A stretch of DNA of 64,000 bases, taken from the NCBI GenBank assembly GCA_025531455.1, contig JAMYHL010000092.1, positions 62,001 through 126,000 of the forward strand. The letters are read 5' to 3'. The DNA comes from Apiotrichum sp. Y4204. Its lineage: Eukaryota; Basidiomycota; Tremellomycetes; Trichosporonales; Trichosporonaceae. A model generated the notes under the pieces. That model had not been told where the DNA came from. It saw only the letters and a program-made list of their open reading frames with translations, and ran no database searches. The position numbers and the translations under genes are program-made. Each line of letters begins with the position of its first letter. The stretch's first letter is position 1. Positions 49,497-60,470 of this stretch are shown here, piece by piece.

Positions 49497-51481
49497 TGCG
49501 GCGGGCGGTGGACGGGGTGGAGCGATGAGTTGTGGGGCGTTGAAGGATGGAAAGGGGCGGTGGTGCACGATGCGATAAGGTTGCTTTGGACCGGCGAGAT
49601 GGAGTGTGGATGGGAGAAGTGAGTATGCAGAATGGATGAGAGACCGGCTACGCCAGGGTCGTCAAGGCCGAGACCGAGGTGGAGGAAGGAAGGATATAAA
49701 TGGATATGTGTCGGATGGGTTGGATTTGGTGGCGACGGGAGGGAAAGCGATGTCGCCGGGCTGAATGGAGATGGCGATGGCGATGAAGATGGGGAGAAAT
49801 AGGGGATGTTGCTGAGAGTGAGAGAACAACAAGAAGAGAGAGAGTGTCTGATGATGGATGGACTGTGGATCAAAAGATCTAAAAACCCTGTGCTGACTGA
49901 TGTTCAATCTCTCTCGATCACAAAGAAACACAGAGTCAATCCCAGAGGTGCGTGGTGCAAAGGCAAAAGGTAATCAGAAAAAAGTGCACTTTACCCACAA
50001 CAGCCAAGAGCAAATACTCTTCCAAACCTTATTCTTGTTCGCCTCTCACTCTGCTCACCACCGCCACGCTCGCCAAGCGTTTCGCTGTACCTCGCTCTCA
50101 GCAACAGATGCATCCTTGTTGACCGCCATTGCGAGTGTGGATGCGAATATGGATGCGATGCGATGCTATGCCAAGCGATTCTGGGCCGGCCACAGATCCC
50201 CCAGACACAGTCCCACCTGCCTGTCCCACTCACTGCCACTCGCTCCCCACACGGTATCAACGTTCCGATGCTAAACGTTGGTATGGTGCACGCCGCTCGT
50301 CATCGTCATCGCGCCGTTCCTGGCCATCGTAGTGGCCAGGGCCGAGGCGGCCTTGCGCCGCGCGTGGTGGCGGCCTACCGTCCGCATCCTCGGACTTCGC
50401 CGCCACCCCATCATCCACCCACACACCACCACTCACCCTCCCATACAGAAGTTATCGCGCATGATTACAACCTATCGTCGATCTGCATCTCTACGTGACA
50501 AGATGGTTGGAACGCGAAACTACAGATCTTGCACGGATAAGTGACGGCATGCACGCTGATACCTCGCAATAGCGGGAACAATGAGGAACAACCGAGATGA
50601 AGAATAGGAACCCGAGAGCCAGAAGTGGGTCCCACTGATGGACTCCGCGAGGAGTCACGACGACAACGACCGCGACCGTGATGGAGAGCGAGTGTGTACA
50701 GACTTGCGACGCCGACGCGTCCGTCCTTGTCCAGAAGCCAGAGATCCAGGGACCAGAGCTCGACCTCGAGAATGTGCCTCTCTGGTACCGCCGGATCTCA
50801 CTCGCTTCCCCCTTGTAACCCCCAACACTCATCTCGAAATGGAATACCTGCATTCATCTGGAACGCGGAAAGCATTCGGCCCGCTCGGGCCGCCCCCTGC
50901 TGTGCCGTTCACTGTACCACTGTTCGGCAGAGCGGTCCTATCTGATAGAGGTGCGACGCGCCGTGCGGACCCCTTTGTGCATGGCCCGGACCTCAAATCG
51001 CGTGCTCGATCTCTGCAGCGGGTGGCTTACACTTCCATGTGTCCACTGCCACTCCCAAGGACTCACTCGAAACCGGCTTCCGACATACCCGCGCGCACGG
51101 ACGCGACCATGCCGAGCCAAGCACGCGCTATCACGCCGCCTCTGGGCACAGCGCGCACAGCGGCTCAGCATCGGGGCCATGTGGTCCGTGCGTCGTTCCA
51201 CCGAGCGTGGGCCCAAGCGTGGATCCGATAGCGAATATTCCTGAGGGTGTTGGCTCGGTCGACTTGGCAAGGGGGGAGCCATGCTGCCACTGAATGCTCT
51301 GCGCTCTGCGGCACTCTGAACACAGTATATACAGAACGTCTCGAGCCGGGAGCCATTGCTTCGTGTCACATCCGAACGGACTTCACCGGATGCCGTCTTG
51401 ATTATTCTACATGCACACCCGCAATTCTACAATACGAGATACGCCTCCCGCTGCACGCTCCATTGACTGCCCCACTTCCGC
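49497..51481. other. 2-kb intergenic region, transcription factor upstream side
   Basis: It holds the promoter of the zinc-cluster factor, with a purine-rich, GATGG-repeating stretch at about 49700-49870 (pyrimidine-rich in the direction of transcription). Frames beyond 50.2 kb overlap on both strands and show no domain. Confidence 0.5.
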
Positions 51482-52807
51482 TCAGCCGCGGTTCGTGGTG
51501 TTGCCCGCACCACGCTTGTTGTCGTCCGTGAACTGCGCCCAGTTCTCGTCCTTGAGGCGCTTCTTCTCCGCGGCCTCCTCGGCGGCTGCAGAGCCATCGT
51601 TCTCCGCCTCGAGCTCGAGCAGCTCCGACTCGGTCGGCTTGTCGTAGGATGCCTGCCTGGGGGAGTTAGTATGATGGTGAGAAGTAGAATATGCAAGCAC
51701 ACGCCGGTCAGCTTTCACTCTGCACTCACCCGCCACCAGTGATGATATTCCCCCGTGCCTGCTCTTCCGCAAGGTACTCATCAATGGTCATGGTTGGCAG
51801 CCTGTGGCTCGAGCGGAAAACCTCTGAGCGGAGGCGTTCGCGGTCGCTGAGGCTGGAAGTGGAAGGGAGGATGGTGAACGGGCGGAGGACGCGGCCGCCG
51901 CCGGAGATGAGCTCGCGGGGGCGGTAGGAACCCGGCTTGCGGTCGAGACGCCACTCCTCCTCTTCGGCGGTGCGCTTGGCCCGCGGGTCCTCCAGCGGGC
52001 CCTGCGTCGGCTCGGGCGGGGCCGACGCGAGCACCGCCATCTCCATGGCGTTGTTTGCGAGCGCGGGTCCTGTGAGTGCCGACAAGAAGCGGAGAAGGAG
52101 GAGTACCGCCGAACGCACGTCTGGCTCCTCCTCGTTCACCGAGACCGTGGACTCAGTCTCCTGCGGGAGGAGCGCGAGAATGAATGCCAGAGGGCTCGAG
52201 GATGCGGGAGGGTTGCCGGGGATCGCGGCCTGGTATTAGCATGGAATACGATGGGAAAGTCGAGATCTTGTCGCTCTCGGAAACACTAAATCTCAACAAA
52301 TGGACGCACCGAGATCTTCTCCCGGAGCTCCTTCTCCGCTTTGTACGCGCGGATCTTAGCGTCGCGCCGAGCAGCCGGGTCGGTCGGGATGGCTGCCGGT
52401 CCAGCAGGCGGCGCGGCCATATCAACATCGCCCTCGCCATCGCCATCCTGGAGGACACGGTACGTATTCAACAGCTGGTTGAACGCGGTGAAGGCGGTCT
52501 CGCTTCGCCCCAGCGCGGCCTTGCGCTCCTCGTGTCCCCCCAGCCCAGACTTGGCTTCCGCCTCGGCGAGAACCCACGGCGCAGACATGAAGAGCAACGC
52601 ACGGTCGCTCAGCTCGCTTGCAGACTCGTTGTCGGACCATACGCCGAGGCTCCGCAGCATCCGGCTAATGAGGTACATGTCGTCGATAGCCGCTGAAAGC
52701 TTGGTCTGCGTCTCGGGATCGCTGAGCGGCAGCGTGTCGTCGAAAATTGGGAGCAGGGCGCGCAGCGTGCGTGCATAGTATTGCGGGAGGGGGAGGTTGG
52801 TGGACAT
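51482..52807 (-). CDS. TAP42: TAP42/alpha4-family PP2A regulator
   Basis: Binds and stabilises catalytic subunits of PP2A-type phosphatases and links them to TOR signalling. The protein is 390 aa from exons 52310-52807, 51730-52229 and 51482-51656, close to yeast Tap42 (366 aa). The N-terminal two thirds is helical, with family stretches such as ISRMLRSLGVWSDNES and RRDAKIRAYKAEKELREKI. The C-terminal part carries the strongly conserved RLPTMTIDEYLAEEQARGNI followed by the Gly-rich turn, and it ends with WAQFTDDNKRGAGNTTNRG, matching the W-D/T-D-D-x-x-KG-x-GN end of this family. Introns are 80 and 73 nt. The next gene downstream in transcription direction is the zinc-cluster factor. Confidence 0.95.
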
Positions 52808-53208
52808 TGTGATGGTGGTTTTGTGAGATGTGATGAGAGATGGAGATGAGTGTTGAAGAGTGCTGTATCTTTTGTGGTTGTTGTTGCTTGTTCTCACCGC
52901 TCGTGTGTGTTTCCATCATCAACGTCACTTGGAGTGGAATGTTCTCCATCCCCCCAGGCCGTAGCCAGGCACGAACCCAGACACTCCGATCCGGAACTCT
53001 CAGTAGCTCCTGGGGGACCCCTGTCGATCTGGCTGATCGCCCAAATTTCCCCTGGGCCAGCCAACAGGGATTCGAACATCTGTGCTAGGGATCCACACGC
53101 CCTGCGCCCTGCGCTGTGGGCCCCGCATTCTGATCCCTGCCTGCCCCTGCAGATCCTCAAGCTCAGTTACGTCATGCATACACCTCCGTCCACCACAAGT
53201 CGCGAGGA

Positions 53209-53384
53209 GCAAAAAGAGGTTCGAGGCATGCTAGGCAACTATCCTCTTACGTCCTCTCGCAGGCGGTGGATCAGGCCGCCTGCTAGCCCACCTCGTCGGA
53301 CACGGGGAATTCTCCGATAGTAACCATTGCACTATAGGATGTTGGCTGATAGATGGGAGGTCCGGCGCCGTTCGAGGGTGCTGG
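53209..53384 (+). repeat. Dispersed repeat, copy B
   Basis: Inverted match to copy A at 18939-19115. On this strand it starts GCAAAAAGAGGTTCGAGG and contains GCATGCTAGGCAAC and GGGGAATTCTCCGATAG. Diverged similarity continues upstream to about 53045, where GATTCGAACA and the words CTGTGG, CCCCGCA and CTGCCCC are shared in the same order with copy A. No open frame explains the conservation. Confidence 0.85.
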
Positions 53385-53393
53385 AAGCTAGTG

Positions 53394-53445
53394 GGTGGCG
53401 AGAAGCAGGCGGGTGGTGACTGTGGCGCCACTAGTGTCGGTGGAG
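53394..53445 (+). repeat. Direct repeat, left copy
   Basis: About 50 bp resembling 53804-53856. The 27-bp core beginning ACTGTGGCGCCACT differs by one base. The core includes the 10-bp palindrome GTGGCGCCAC. It starts just beyond the end of repeat copy B. Confidence 0.6.
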
Positions 53446-53803
53446 GAGTGTATGTGGGACGGCGTCCCAGATCGTTTGCACCGTCTTGCCCGCGTGGATA
53501 ATACGTAATACTCGGGACACGGACTGTTTCATTGTGAAAAGTTTCCCACAGCGGCCCCCCTTTTAAACAAACTTTTATGATCCTCCCTTTTTATGAACAA
53601 TTCCCGGTGGCGGTCACGTGACAGATCGACATTGATGGACCATGACGGGCAAACGGGATCAACGGGATCGGGACGGCGGCCCGGATCTTCTCCCTGGTCT
53701 TCAAGCGATCCGCCAGGTAATACTCGGTACGACGCGCACCGTCTCACTCGACGGTCATTCTCTGCTGCTTTGCCTGCTCTGTTCGTACTGCTTGATGGGT
53801 ATT

Positions 53804-53856
53804 CGGTGGCGAAAAGCACGTGGATGATGACTGTGGCGCCACTCGTGTCGGTGGAG
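53804..53856 (+). repeat. Direct repeat, right copy
   Basis: Partner of 53394-53445 at an offset of 411 bp. The pair could be terminal repeats of a short degenerate element or a simple local duplication. Confidence 0.6.
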
Positions 53857-54010
53857 ATCTGTTTGTCCCATGTACAATATATATACATCTCACATTCGTC
53901 GACCTTATTCGACGACGTCTGTCAAAGGTTGAGGTCCAGTATTAATTTCTACCATATACAGCTACAAAGTGAGTCCATCCCCTCCCTAATGACAGTGCTT
54001 TGGGCGCCGC

Positions 54011-56732
54011 CTACCCTCGAGGTTTCTCGTTTGCGTTGCCCCTCGCCTCTTGCGCCTCGTCGGGGTCGCCCTTCTTCTGCTCCGGTGTGTCCACTGTGCT
54101 CGTTTCAGCAGGCGCATGATTAACCAGAGGTTTGAGTGGTGGTCGAGCTGCGGCTGGCTTGACGTCAGTGTCCTTCGGCGCGACAGCGACGACATCCTTC
54201 GTGGACACTTGAGATGATGGACCATACTTGTAACGCCCATAATTCCGCTGACGCTTGCGAGGAGGTGGGTTGACGAATAGATCCGGCTTTTTCGCTGCCT
54301 CGCCCGCGCCAGGAGTGTAGACCATACGGTCTAGATCGTCAGCTCATGGTTCTGCAATGCGTGGTACTCACCTTGTTTCCAGTTCGGGTGGCAACACCGC
54401 CACATCGCCTCGTCCTCCCTCTCGGGGCCCAGTTCTTTCCGGATACGGGTGAGTCGTGCCTTGAATTTCTGCAACTCCAGTCGAGGTGCGTCGAGCTTCA
54501 GTTCGGCTTTCCAATTGGCGCAGGCAATCTTCGAAACCTGCCGGCCCTTCTCTTGTCTGGCTTGACGCGCGTCGTCAGAAAGCTCGAGTTCCTCGGCTTT
54601 GCGCTTCTCGCGCCGCTTGGCGTTCTTGACGGAAATCTGCTCCTTCGATTGACGGCGGGCGCCACGGTCGATGAAAGCACGACGGGCGACGTCGTCGAGC
54701 TGCTGGTACTTTGTGTTCGCGGCCGCCTTATTCCGCGCCCGCTGCTCCTCGGGGGTGTAGGCAGCGAGGTTTTTGATGCCCTGCACGACCGGTGATTCGC
54801 CGTTAGTCCCTTGATGCAGACGCTCTCTCCAGACTGTCGCGTGAGGATCGCTGAAGGAGTCGAGCCACTCATGAAGGAGTGCTTCCATGTATCTGGTTGA
54901 AAGTTGCACGCCCTGCGCTACACCGGAGCGCCGCTGAGGCAGCTCATGCGGACTCAGTCTCCAGATCGGCCGGACGCTCATATCGAAATGCTTGCCGGCG
55001 TCGAGGGTGACACTCCCACCAACTTGCTCGCGCGCATGTTTGCGCGCAAGATTGTTGAAAAAGCTGAAGGTTAGCGGTCAATTTGAGTCTTGTTACTCGA
55101 CGACGCGATACTCACTCATTCTTGCCTACCAAGTATTTTCTGTGCTCCATGGCCCGATCGTGGAACCCCCCGATCCTTCCCGGGCAAGGAAGTTTGTTCG
55201 TGGAGCCAACGTAAAGGGCCGGTCGCTTGCCCTGCCGCACGAGGAGCTTGCAATACACACCCCAGCTCCGGTCACGATAGGAGAGCGGGAGCCTGGCAAA
55301 GTCGGACTCTGTTGGGGCGATATCGGCACCCAGGATTTCCAGGCCGGTTGAGTCAAGACCTGCCACCAGGAGCTGGAGGAGAGCAACATCGTCGAAGCAT
55401 TCGGCGCAGAGCTGATGGAGCGCGGTTCGGAGCGGCTCCATGTCGACGCGCTTGCGCACGGCCCGCAGCCGAGCTTGGAGTTTCTCGCGCTCAGGAACAG
55501 GTATATCCACCGTGCTGATCCAGTCGCGAAGCATTGACAGGACTTTACCCATCTCATCATCAGCGCCAGAACTTGAAACATTTGCTGTCACTTACCTCCT
55601 TGGGAGTACACGTATCTGTGCTCTGGCGATCCGGTCGGTCAGCGACAAGCAAATCATCGATCTGCTGGTGCAACAGCGCGGGAATAGGCAGTGGCGTCGA
55701 CCCAGAAACATCCTTGCCAGTTAGCTTTTGCTGCTCTGTATTAATGACTTACTAACTCGCCATCCGACGCATCATCCTCCCCGAACGCTGAGGCGTACTC
55801 GTCGCCGGAATCTGCATCAAGGACTGCATCTGCAACTTCCATAAACTCCGAGGGCGGCAAGGACACGTAGTGCCCATCAGACACCCCGGGAACTTCCGGA
55901 ATATACCCAATCCAGAGCGTCGGACCGATCGGCGCGGTGCCCGTCGTGACAGTGGTAACGACACCAGCACGCGTGACGGCAATGTCGTACGGAGTGCCCA
56001 TATAGTCGGCAATGTTAATCAGCGTTTCCTGCCCGTCAGGTCGCATGATTACGATATTGCGTCCGAGGTAAATGGCCGTGGCGCGAATCTCAATGTTGTC
56101 TGCTTGCCAACCCACTTGCTGCACTTGCTCCAGATACTCGGCGGGGGTGTCAAAGGTGCTGGTCGCCCCCCACCAGTCGGTAGTGGTCTGCTCGAGGACC
56201 TCGACAGCACCGGTGCGTATCGTTTGATGCTCGACTTGAGGAACACCAATTTGATCCGCCACGGCACGAAAAAAGCAGTTGCCGTCTCCTTCGACATCGA
56301 CGAGTGTTCTCCCGACCGCCCGTGCAGCCATATGCATCTGGGATATGCTCCCCTGGCCGGAGTCCGTATGCCTTGGTGCGGTCCATGTTGAGGTTGGTGA
56401 TGCACTTTGGCGTGGTCAGCACCGCGGGAGGAAGGCAGCGTAGAAGGTAGCCAGAAGGCAAGGAAGGCAGGGTGGAAGGCACCCATACAGTGAGCGGTGA
56501 CCATCCGCTGCATGCGGAGTACAGAGCTGATCTGCGCTTCAAGCACTCACGTAGGTACGAGACAGTGAGTCGATGACGACGGTGCATAACTGTGGTTCGA
56601 GTTGTCGTCGATACTGAGGGCTGGAACGATACGCGCAGAAGGGAAGACACTGACAAAGTCCGACAAGATAATATCCGAAACAAGAGCCAAGCTAGCGAGC
56701 AGTATGCTCGCTATCCAGATGAGCGAGCTCAT
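54011..56732 (-). CDS. OTU cysteine-protease domain fused to GIY-YIG nuclease-like domain
   Basis: Spliced model of 799 aa: exons 56551-56732, 55753-56404, 55596-55712, 55116-55552, 54372-55063 and 54011-54330, every intron with a GT-AG pair. An OTU domain covers about 94-245: DGNCFFRA (Asp101, nucleophile Cys104), WQADNIEIRATAIYLGRNI, and GHYVSL with His239. OTU domains usually cleave ubiquitin. A GIY-YIG-like core at about 415-450 has GVY, then YVGS, then an Arg and a His in the next segment (GRIGGFHDR). This fold cuts DNA in homing and repair nucleases. A long basic region (KNAKRREKRKAEE) and a Lys/Pro/Glu-rich tail follow. The first exon encodes a hydrophobic leader (LIWIASILLASLALVS); without it translation could start at 56337, giving 716 aa. 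No transposase, reverse transcriptase or terminal repeat is seen. The joint function is unknown. Confidence 0.72.
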
Positions 56733-57757
56733 GCTGGACAGAGTTGTCGATGTCAGGTGTGATGGGGAGGAGGTGGATATTGGTGGTGAGCAAGGAAGTC
56801 AGTGAATAAACAAGACCTGCACCGCTGCAGCAACACTTTGCATGGATTGCAGAGGCTGCAGTCCTGCATTACTGTACTACTGTATCCCCAAACAGCAACA
56901 GCGGGCTAATCCACGCCGCGACGATCCTCGCGAATCAGCAAGGCAATGATACGCGCAGCTTCGTCACCTCGATCACAAACCAGCTACAGTGCGCCGCTAA
57001 TGTTCTGCATTGCTAGAGCTCGCACCTCTAATGAGCTTTGAAATCAGAGCCAGTATGCTTTGGAGAACATGGTCATTGAGCTCGACACCCCGGCAATGCA
57101 ACGGCGACGAGATGCGACTGGTAAAGCCATCTTGTCACATTCAGAACTGCAGTCCGTGATCCCTCATAGATGACCCCCATTTGCTCTTTATGCCACTGAC
57201 TACTGCAGAGCTACAATGACACGACCTCCTGAACGGCCGGGTTTGACAACGACCGGGAGCGACAACATCCATTCGATCTATGTATGCTGCATACAAAGCA
57301 CAAGTGGACACCCAGAGTGGAGGCCGAGCCCTTTAGGGGCCCCCTCGATTGCAGTTGATCAATTGATCAAGCAGATATCCGCGTGGTTTGCTTCAGGTGA
57401 TCCCGTTACGTAACCTGGGCACACGTGGGAACGACATGCCACATGCCATACTTGTGCCACCAGACACCGGCGTTTCGGGATTACTCCAATCAGGGGCAGA
57501 AACTCCTTTCCCTCCAGTGTCCAGCGTTTGCAGCTCGCGCGCTTGTCAACTCACGCCTTGCATGAAAATATTTGATCCCGCCTGGAGCATCCTGGATTGG
57601 CTGGCTGAGGCTCTGGCTGGTGGTGGCGGGGGCGCCAATGGCGCACCATACGCTGCACTGCCCGCTGGCCCGTCGCTGGGCACTGGCAGTGCTCGTTGCA
57701 TATTGATCGTTGTCAACGAGAACGTCTTGGTCTCCAACCTTCAAAAAACCAGCAAAA
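56733..57757. other. Intergenic, OTU/GIY-YIG gene to eL39
   Basis: Divergent promoter space for the minus-strand OTU gene and the plus-strand ribosomal protein gene. No other gene is seen. The sequence just before the eL39 start (CTTCAAAAAACCAGCAAAA) is A-rich as expected for an efficient leader. Confidence 0.5.
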
Positions 57758-58553
57758 ATGGTGAGTAGAGCATAGATTGCGACAGCATCGGCGACAGAGA
57801 CAGCAATGGAATCGATGGACACGATGGATGCCCCGGCACGGACAAGGATCGCGAGACATCGACTGGGCGAGGAGAGAAATGGATTCTGGAAGAGCCCGGT
57901 TAGAGGATTGGTTGGGTCGCGACCAACTACGCATCAACGTCGGATACACGACGATGGCAATGCTGGCATGAGCCCCATGGCGATAGGAGGCGCAGATGCA
58001 GAGCGTAGAAGGTGTACGGCGTGAGGTTTCGGCGTGGACCCTCCGCGGACCCGTCGACTGTGATCAGTTGTCGTGTCGGCGTCGGCCATCCGTCGCCCAA
58101 CCCGTTCGCCTCTTTCTGAGCGCGAGAATGCCTCGAGAGAGCACGTACACGCCATCGCGCGGGCCTGCTCTCCGCCAATCTGCGTTTGTCGCCGTGTTTT
58201 TTGGTGTCGCATGTCCACAAAAGTCCATGTCCATCGCTGTCAACCCGTCCGTCCATCGCTGCTCGCATTCTTCCTTCCCAACAGCATCGCTAACCCCTAT
58301 AGCCGAGCAACAAGACGTTTATTACGAAAACTCGTCTCGCCAAGAAGGCCCGCCAGAACCGCCCCATCCCCCAGTGGTTCCGCCTGAAGACCGACAGTGA
58401 GTGCCAAACCCGGGGAGCTGCTGTTTGGGCCTGCACTACCAGCAACTCAGTGCCGTCCTGTGCTCTGACTCGTGCTCTCTGCTCACACCCGCAGCCAAGA
58501 TCCAGTACAACGCCAAGCGCCGCCACTGGCGCCGCACCAAGCTCAACCTCTAA
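57758..58553 (+). CDS. RPL39: 60S ribosomal protein eL39
   Basis: Small basic protein of the large ribosomal subunit, lining the exit tunnel. It is 51 aa, exactly the family length, from exons 57758-57760, 58303-58396 and 58495-58553. The first exon is the ATG alone, followed directly by GTGAGT and a 542-nt intron. The second codes [18 protein letters not shown] and [13 protein letters not shown]. The third codes [18 protein letters not shown], the invariant family end. Placing the start codon alone before a long intron is common for ribosomal protein genes in fungi. The upstream intron may carry transcription or splicing control, as in other intron-bearing ribosomal protein genes. Confidence 0.96.
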
Positions 58554-59493
58554 GCGCTGCTTGTGTGTTGTTGGGCCTCGATGTTTCTGCGCCGTCTCCG
58601 CCGATCCGACTAGACTGGGGAGCGATGCAGGCTGGCGTGTACCACTAGCATGGATTGGTCGAGAAGCGAAGCACGAGCAGAGCACGAGCACGAGGAGTGG
58701 GGTGAATTGTGGGAGGGAGGTCGAGGGAGTCGTGGGGCAATGAAGGAACGCTTCAACGCGTAGCGGACTGGACTGAACGGGTTTCAGAAGTCGAGCGGGG
58801 GAGGATTACTGACCGTGTCGGGAAAGGCGAGGTGCGTCAGTCTACTGTCAGCAGCGTCAGCTGGGACGAGCATGTCAGTGCTGCCCAAGTTAGATAAGGG
58901 GGCCGACCATCGGGCGCGCATTTGCGTCACACTGAGTCCCGCATCACGTCCCGCATCGCCGATTCGCAGCTCTGGTCGTCGTCCAAGCAACACGGGGTCA
59001 CCAGACTTTCGTATCGTGAGAGTTTTCTCCACGGAGCTGGCTTTGCGGCAGTCAGCGAAACGCCACAGACGTTCCATCCACACTGTGCCCGTGGTTATGA
59101 TCGATGTCGTCGCTCTTCATGCCAGAGCACAGCGACTCAGTGTGTAAACGCGCAGAATGTGCGAGAACTTGCGTCCTCCGTTTCATGCATCACCTCCTCT
59201 GCTGATTCTCGCTTCAGCAGGCTCACTGACTGTGGTGTCGCCTCACTCACGACAAGTTCTCCGCTGACTCCTTGCGAGCCTCAGCTCCGTACACAGGCGG
59301 CAACACGCCAATCTGAGACAGGCACATCGCTAGCGCCAGCGAAAAACACAACTGAATCCTCAATCCGCACCCCGCATCTCTCATCCGCCCATCACGTCCC
59401 AGACGTCTCCATCGTTTCCTTCCCTCCCTCCATCAACTTTTTTCTTCCATCCCGCCACTCCCCTGCATGCAAAAAGACCGCGCTCGCGCGCGC
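58554..59493. other. Intergenic, eL39 to tRNA-Glu
   Basis: No gene recognised. An AAAAA run at 59471-59475 is a T5 terminator for the minus-strand tRNA. Confidence 0.5.
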
Positions 59494-59590
59494 TTCTCCG
59501 CCAGGGAGTCGAACCCTGCTCTATCGCGATCTTCCTATTGGAAGGCTCTCTCTTGAGAGGCGATTATACTAACCGATATACTAGCGAAGA
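59494..59590 (-). tRNA. tRNA-Glu (CTC), with 25-nt intron
   Basis: Minus-strand cloverleaf: acceptor TCTTCGC/GCGGAGA with discriminator A, D-arm GTAT/GTAT, anticodon stem ATCGC/GCGAT, loop CT-CTC-A then a 25-nt intron and C38, T-arm CAGGG-TTCGACT-CCCTG. Anticodon CTC reads GAG. A T5 run follows within 25 nt. Confidence 0.92.
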
Positions 59591-60372
59591 GGATGTTTTG
59601 GCTGACGAGAGCGGCGCCGCGGCCGATCGTCGCTCGGGCTTGCGACGCGATGCGACGAGCATTGGGGGGCGGAGAGGCACCTAAGAGGGCGGGCATTGGG
59701 TGCCCGAAAAAGAGGGTGTCGTCTTTTTGCAAGATTCATTGGGTAACCGGTATCTAGCGAAGAAAGTGGTCGACGAAGATGGGCGGTGTCGTGGGACGTT
59801 GTCTGGCGGCGACAGAAGCGAGAAATCCGGTGAGCAGACCGCACCTGCCGGGAAGCAATCGTCATGTCTACAAAGCATGAGCGTCGCCTCTGACATCTCG
59901 TACGCAGGAGATACCCAAGGGGAACGCGGGCAATGGTCCATGTCAAGAAGAAGTAATCACCAGACAAAAAAAATAAAAAAATGAATAAATAAATAAAAAA
60001 ATCGGAAAATTCCAACCACCGCGATCTCATCACCAACGACTGCCTTTACATAGCCCGTCGTAAGAACTGAACGACTCCTGGCGCCCTCGAGGATGCACGG
60101 TACTCCCTGTGAGGTCATCCACAACAGCAACAACGACAGACGGTAACCCATGTCGCCTCGACACCAATCATTGCCACAAACATGAACACGACTAGGTCGT
60201 GTCCCCGACACCTCGTTCACTAATGTTTGTGATATTTATTCCATGCCGTCCTATCAAGAACGGACACCTCCGCGACTCAACCTGCCAGCAACAGGCCAAT
60301 CTATACCGAATCCATACCCATCGCCAAAGTGGCACCGCCACACAGATCCAGCGCCAAATTGCCTCTCGTGGC
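59591..60372. other. Intergenic with A-rich simple tract
   Basis: Between two tRNA genes. The only notable item is an A-rich AAAT-type simple repeat at about 59964-60001. No gene is seen. Confidence 0.5.
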
Positions 60373-60470
60373 GGGCGTGTAGCTCAGTTGGTAGAGCGTG
60401 TCATTAGCAAGAGCGTGGTCACCACCGTTCTTATCTTGACAAGGTCTTTGGTTCGATTCCTAACTCGTCC
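60373..60470 (+). tRNA. tRNA-Ala (AGC), with 26-nt intron
   Basis: Acceptor GGGCGTG/CTCGTCC with the G3:U70 alanine determinant, D-arm GCTC/GAGC, anticodon stem TGTCA/TGACA, loop TT-AGC-A then a 26-nt intron and T38, T-loop TTCGATT. AGC would be read as IGC after deamination. Outside the anticodon stem and intron it is identical to the Ala(CGC) gene at 14.1 kb, including the T51:T63 mismatch. Confidence 0.94.

Larger units (their letters stand above)
52808..54010. other. Repeat-bearing intergenic region
   Basis: It contains copy B of the dispersed repeat, its diverged extension with GATTCGAACA near 53053, and a pair of similar 50-bp direct repeats. A 119-codon minus-strand frame between the direct repeats has no recognisable domain. 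The left end is the TAP42 promoter and the right end the 3' side of the OTU/GIY-YIG gene. Confidence 0.55.

Noticed and set aside
54011..56732. OTU/GIY-YIG gene as an active retrotransposon
   Set aside because: No reverse transcriptase, integrase or transposase motif is present, several introns interrupt the gene, and no terminal repeats bracket it.
58050..58125. C/D-box snoRNA inside the eL39 intron
   Set aside because: GTGATCA and a later CTGA give possible C and D boxes, but the C box has a mismatch and no terminal stem forms.
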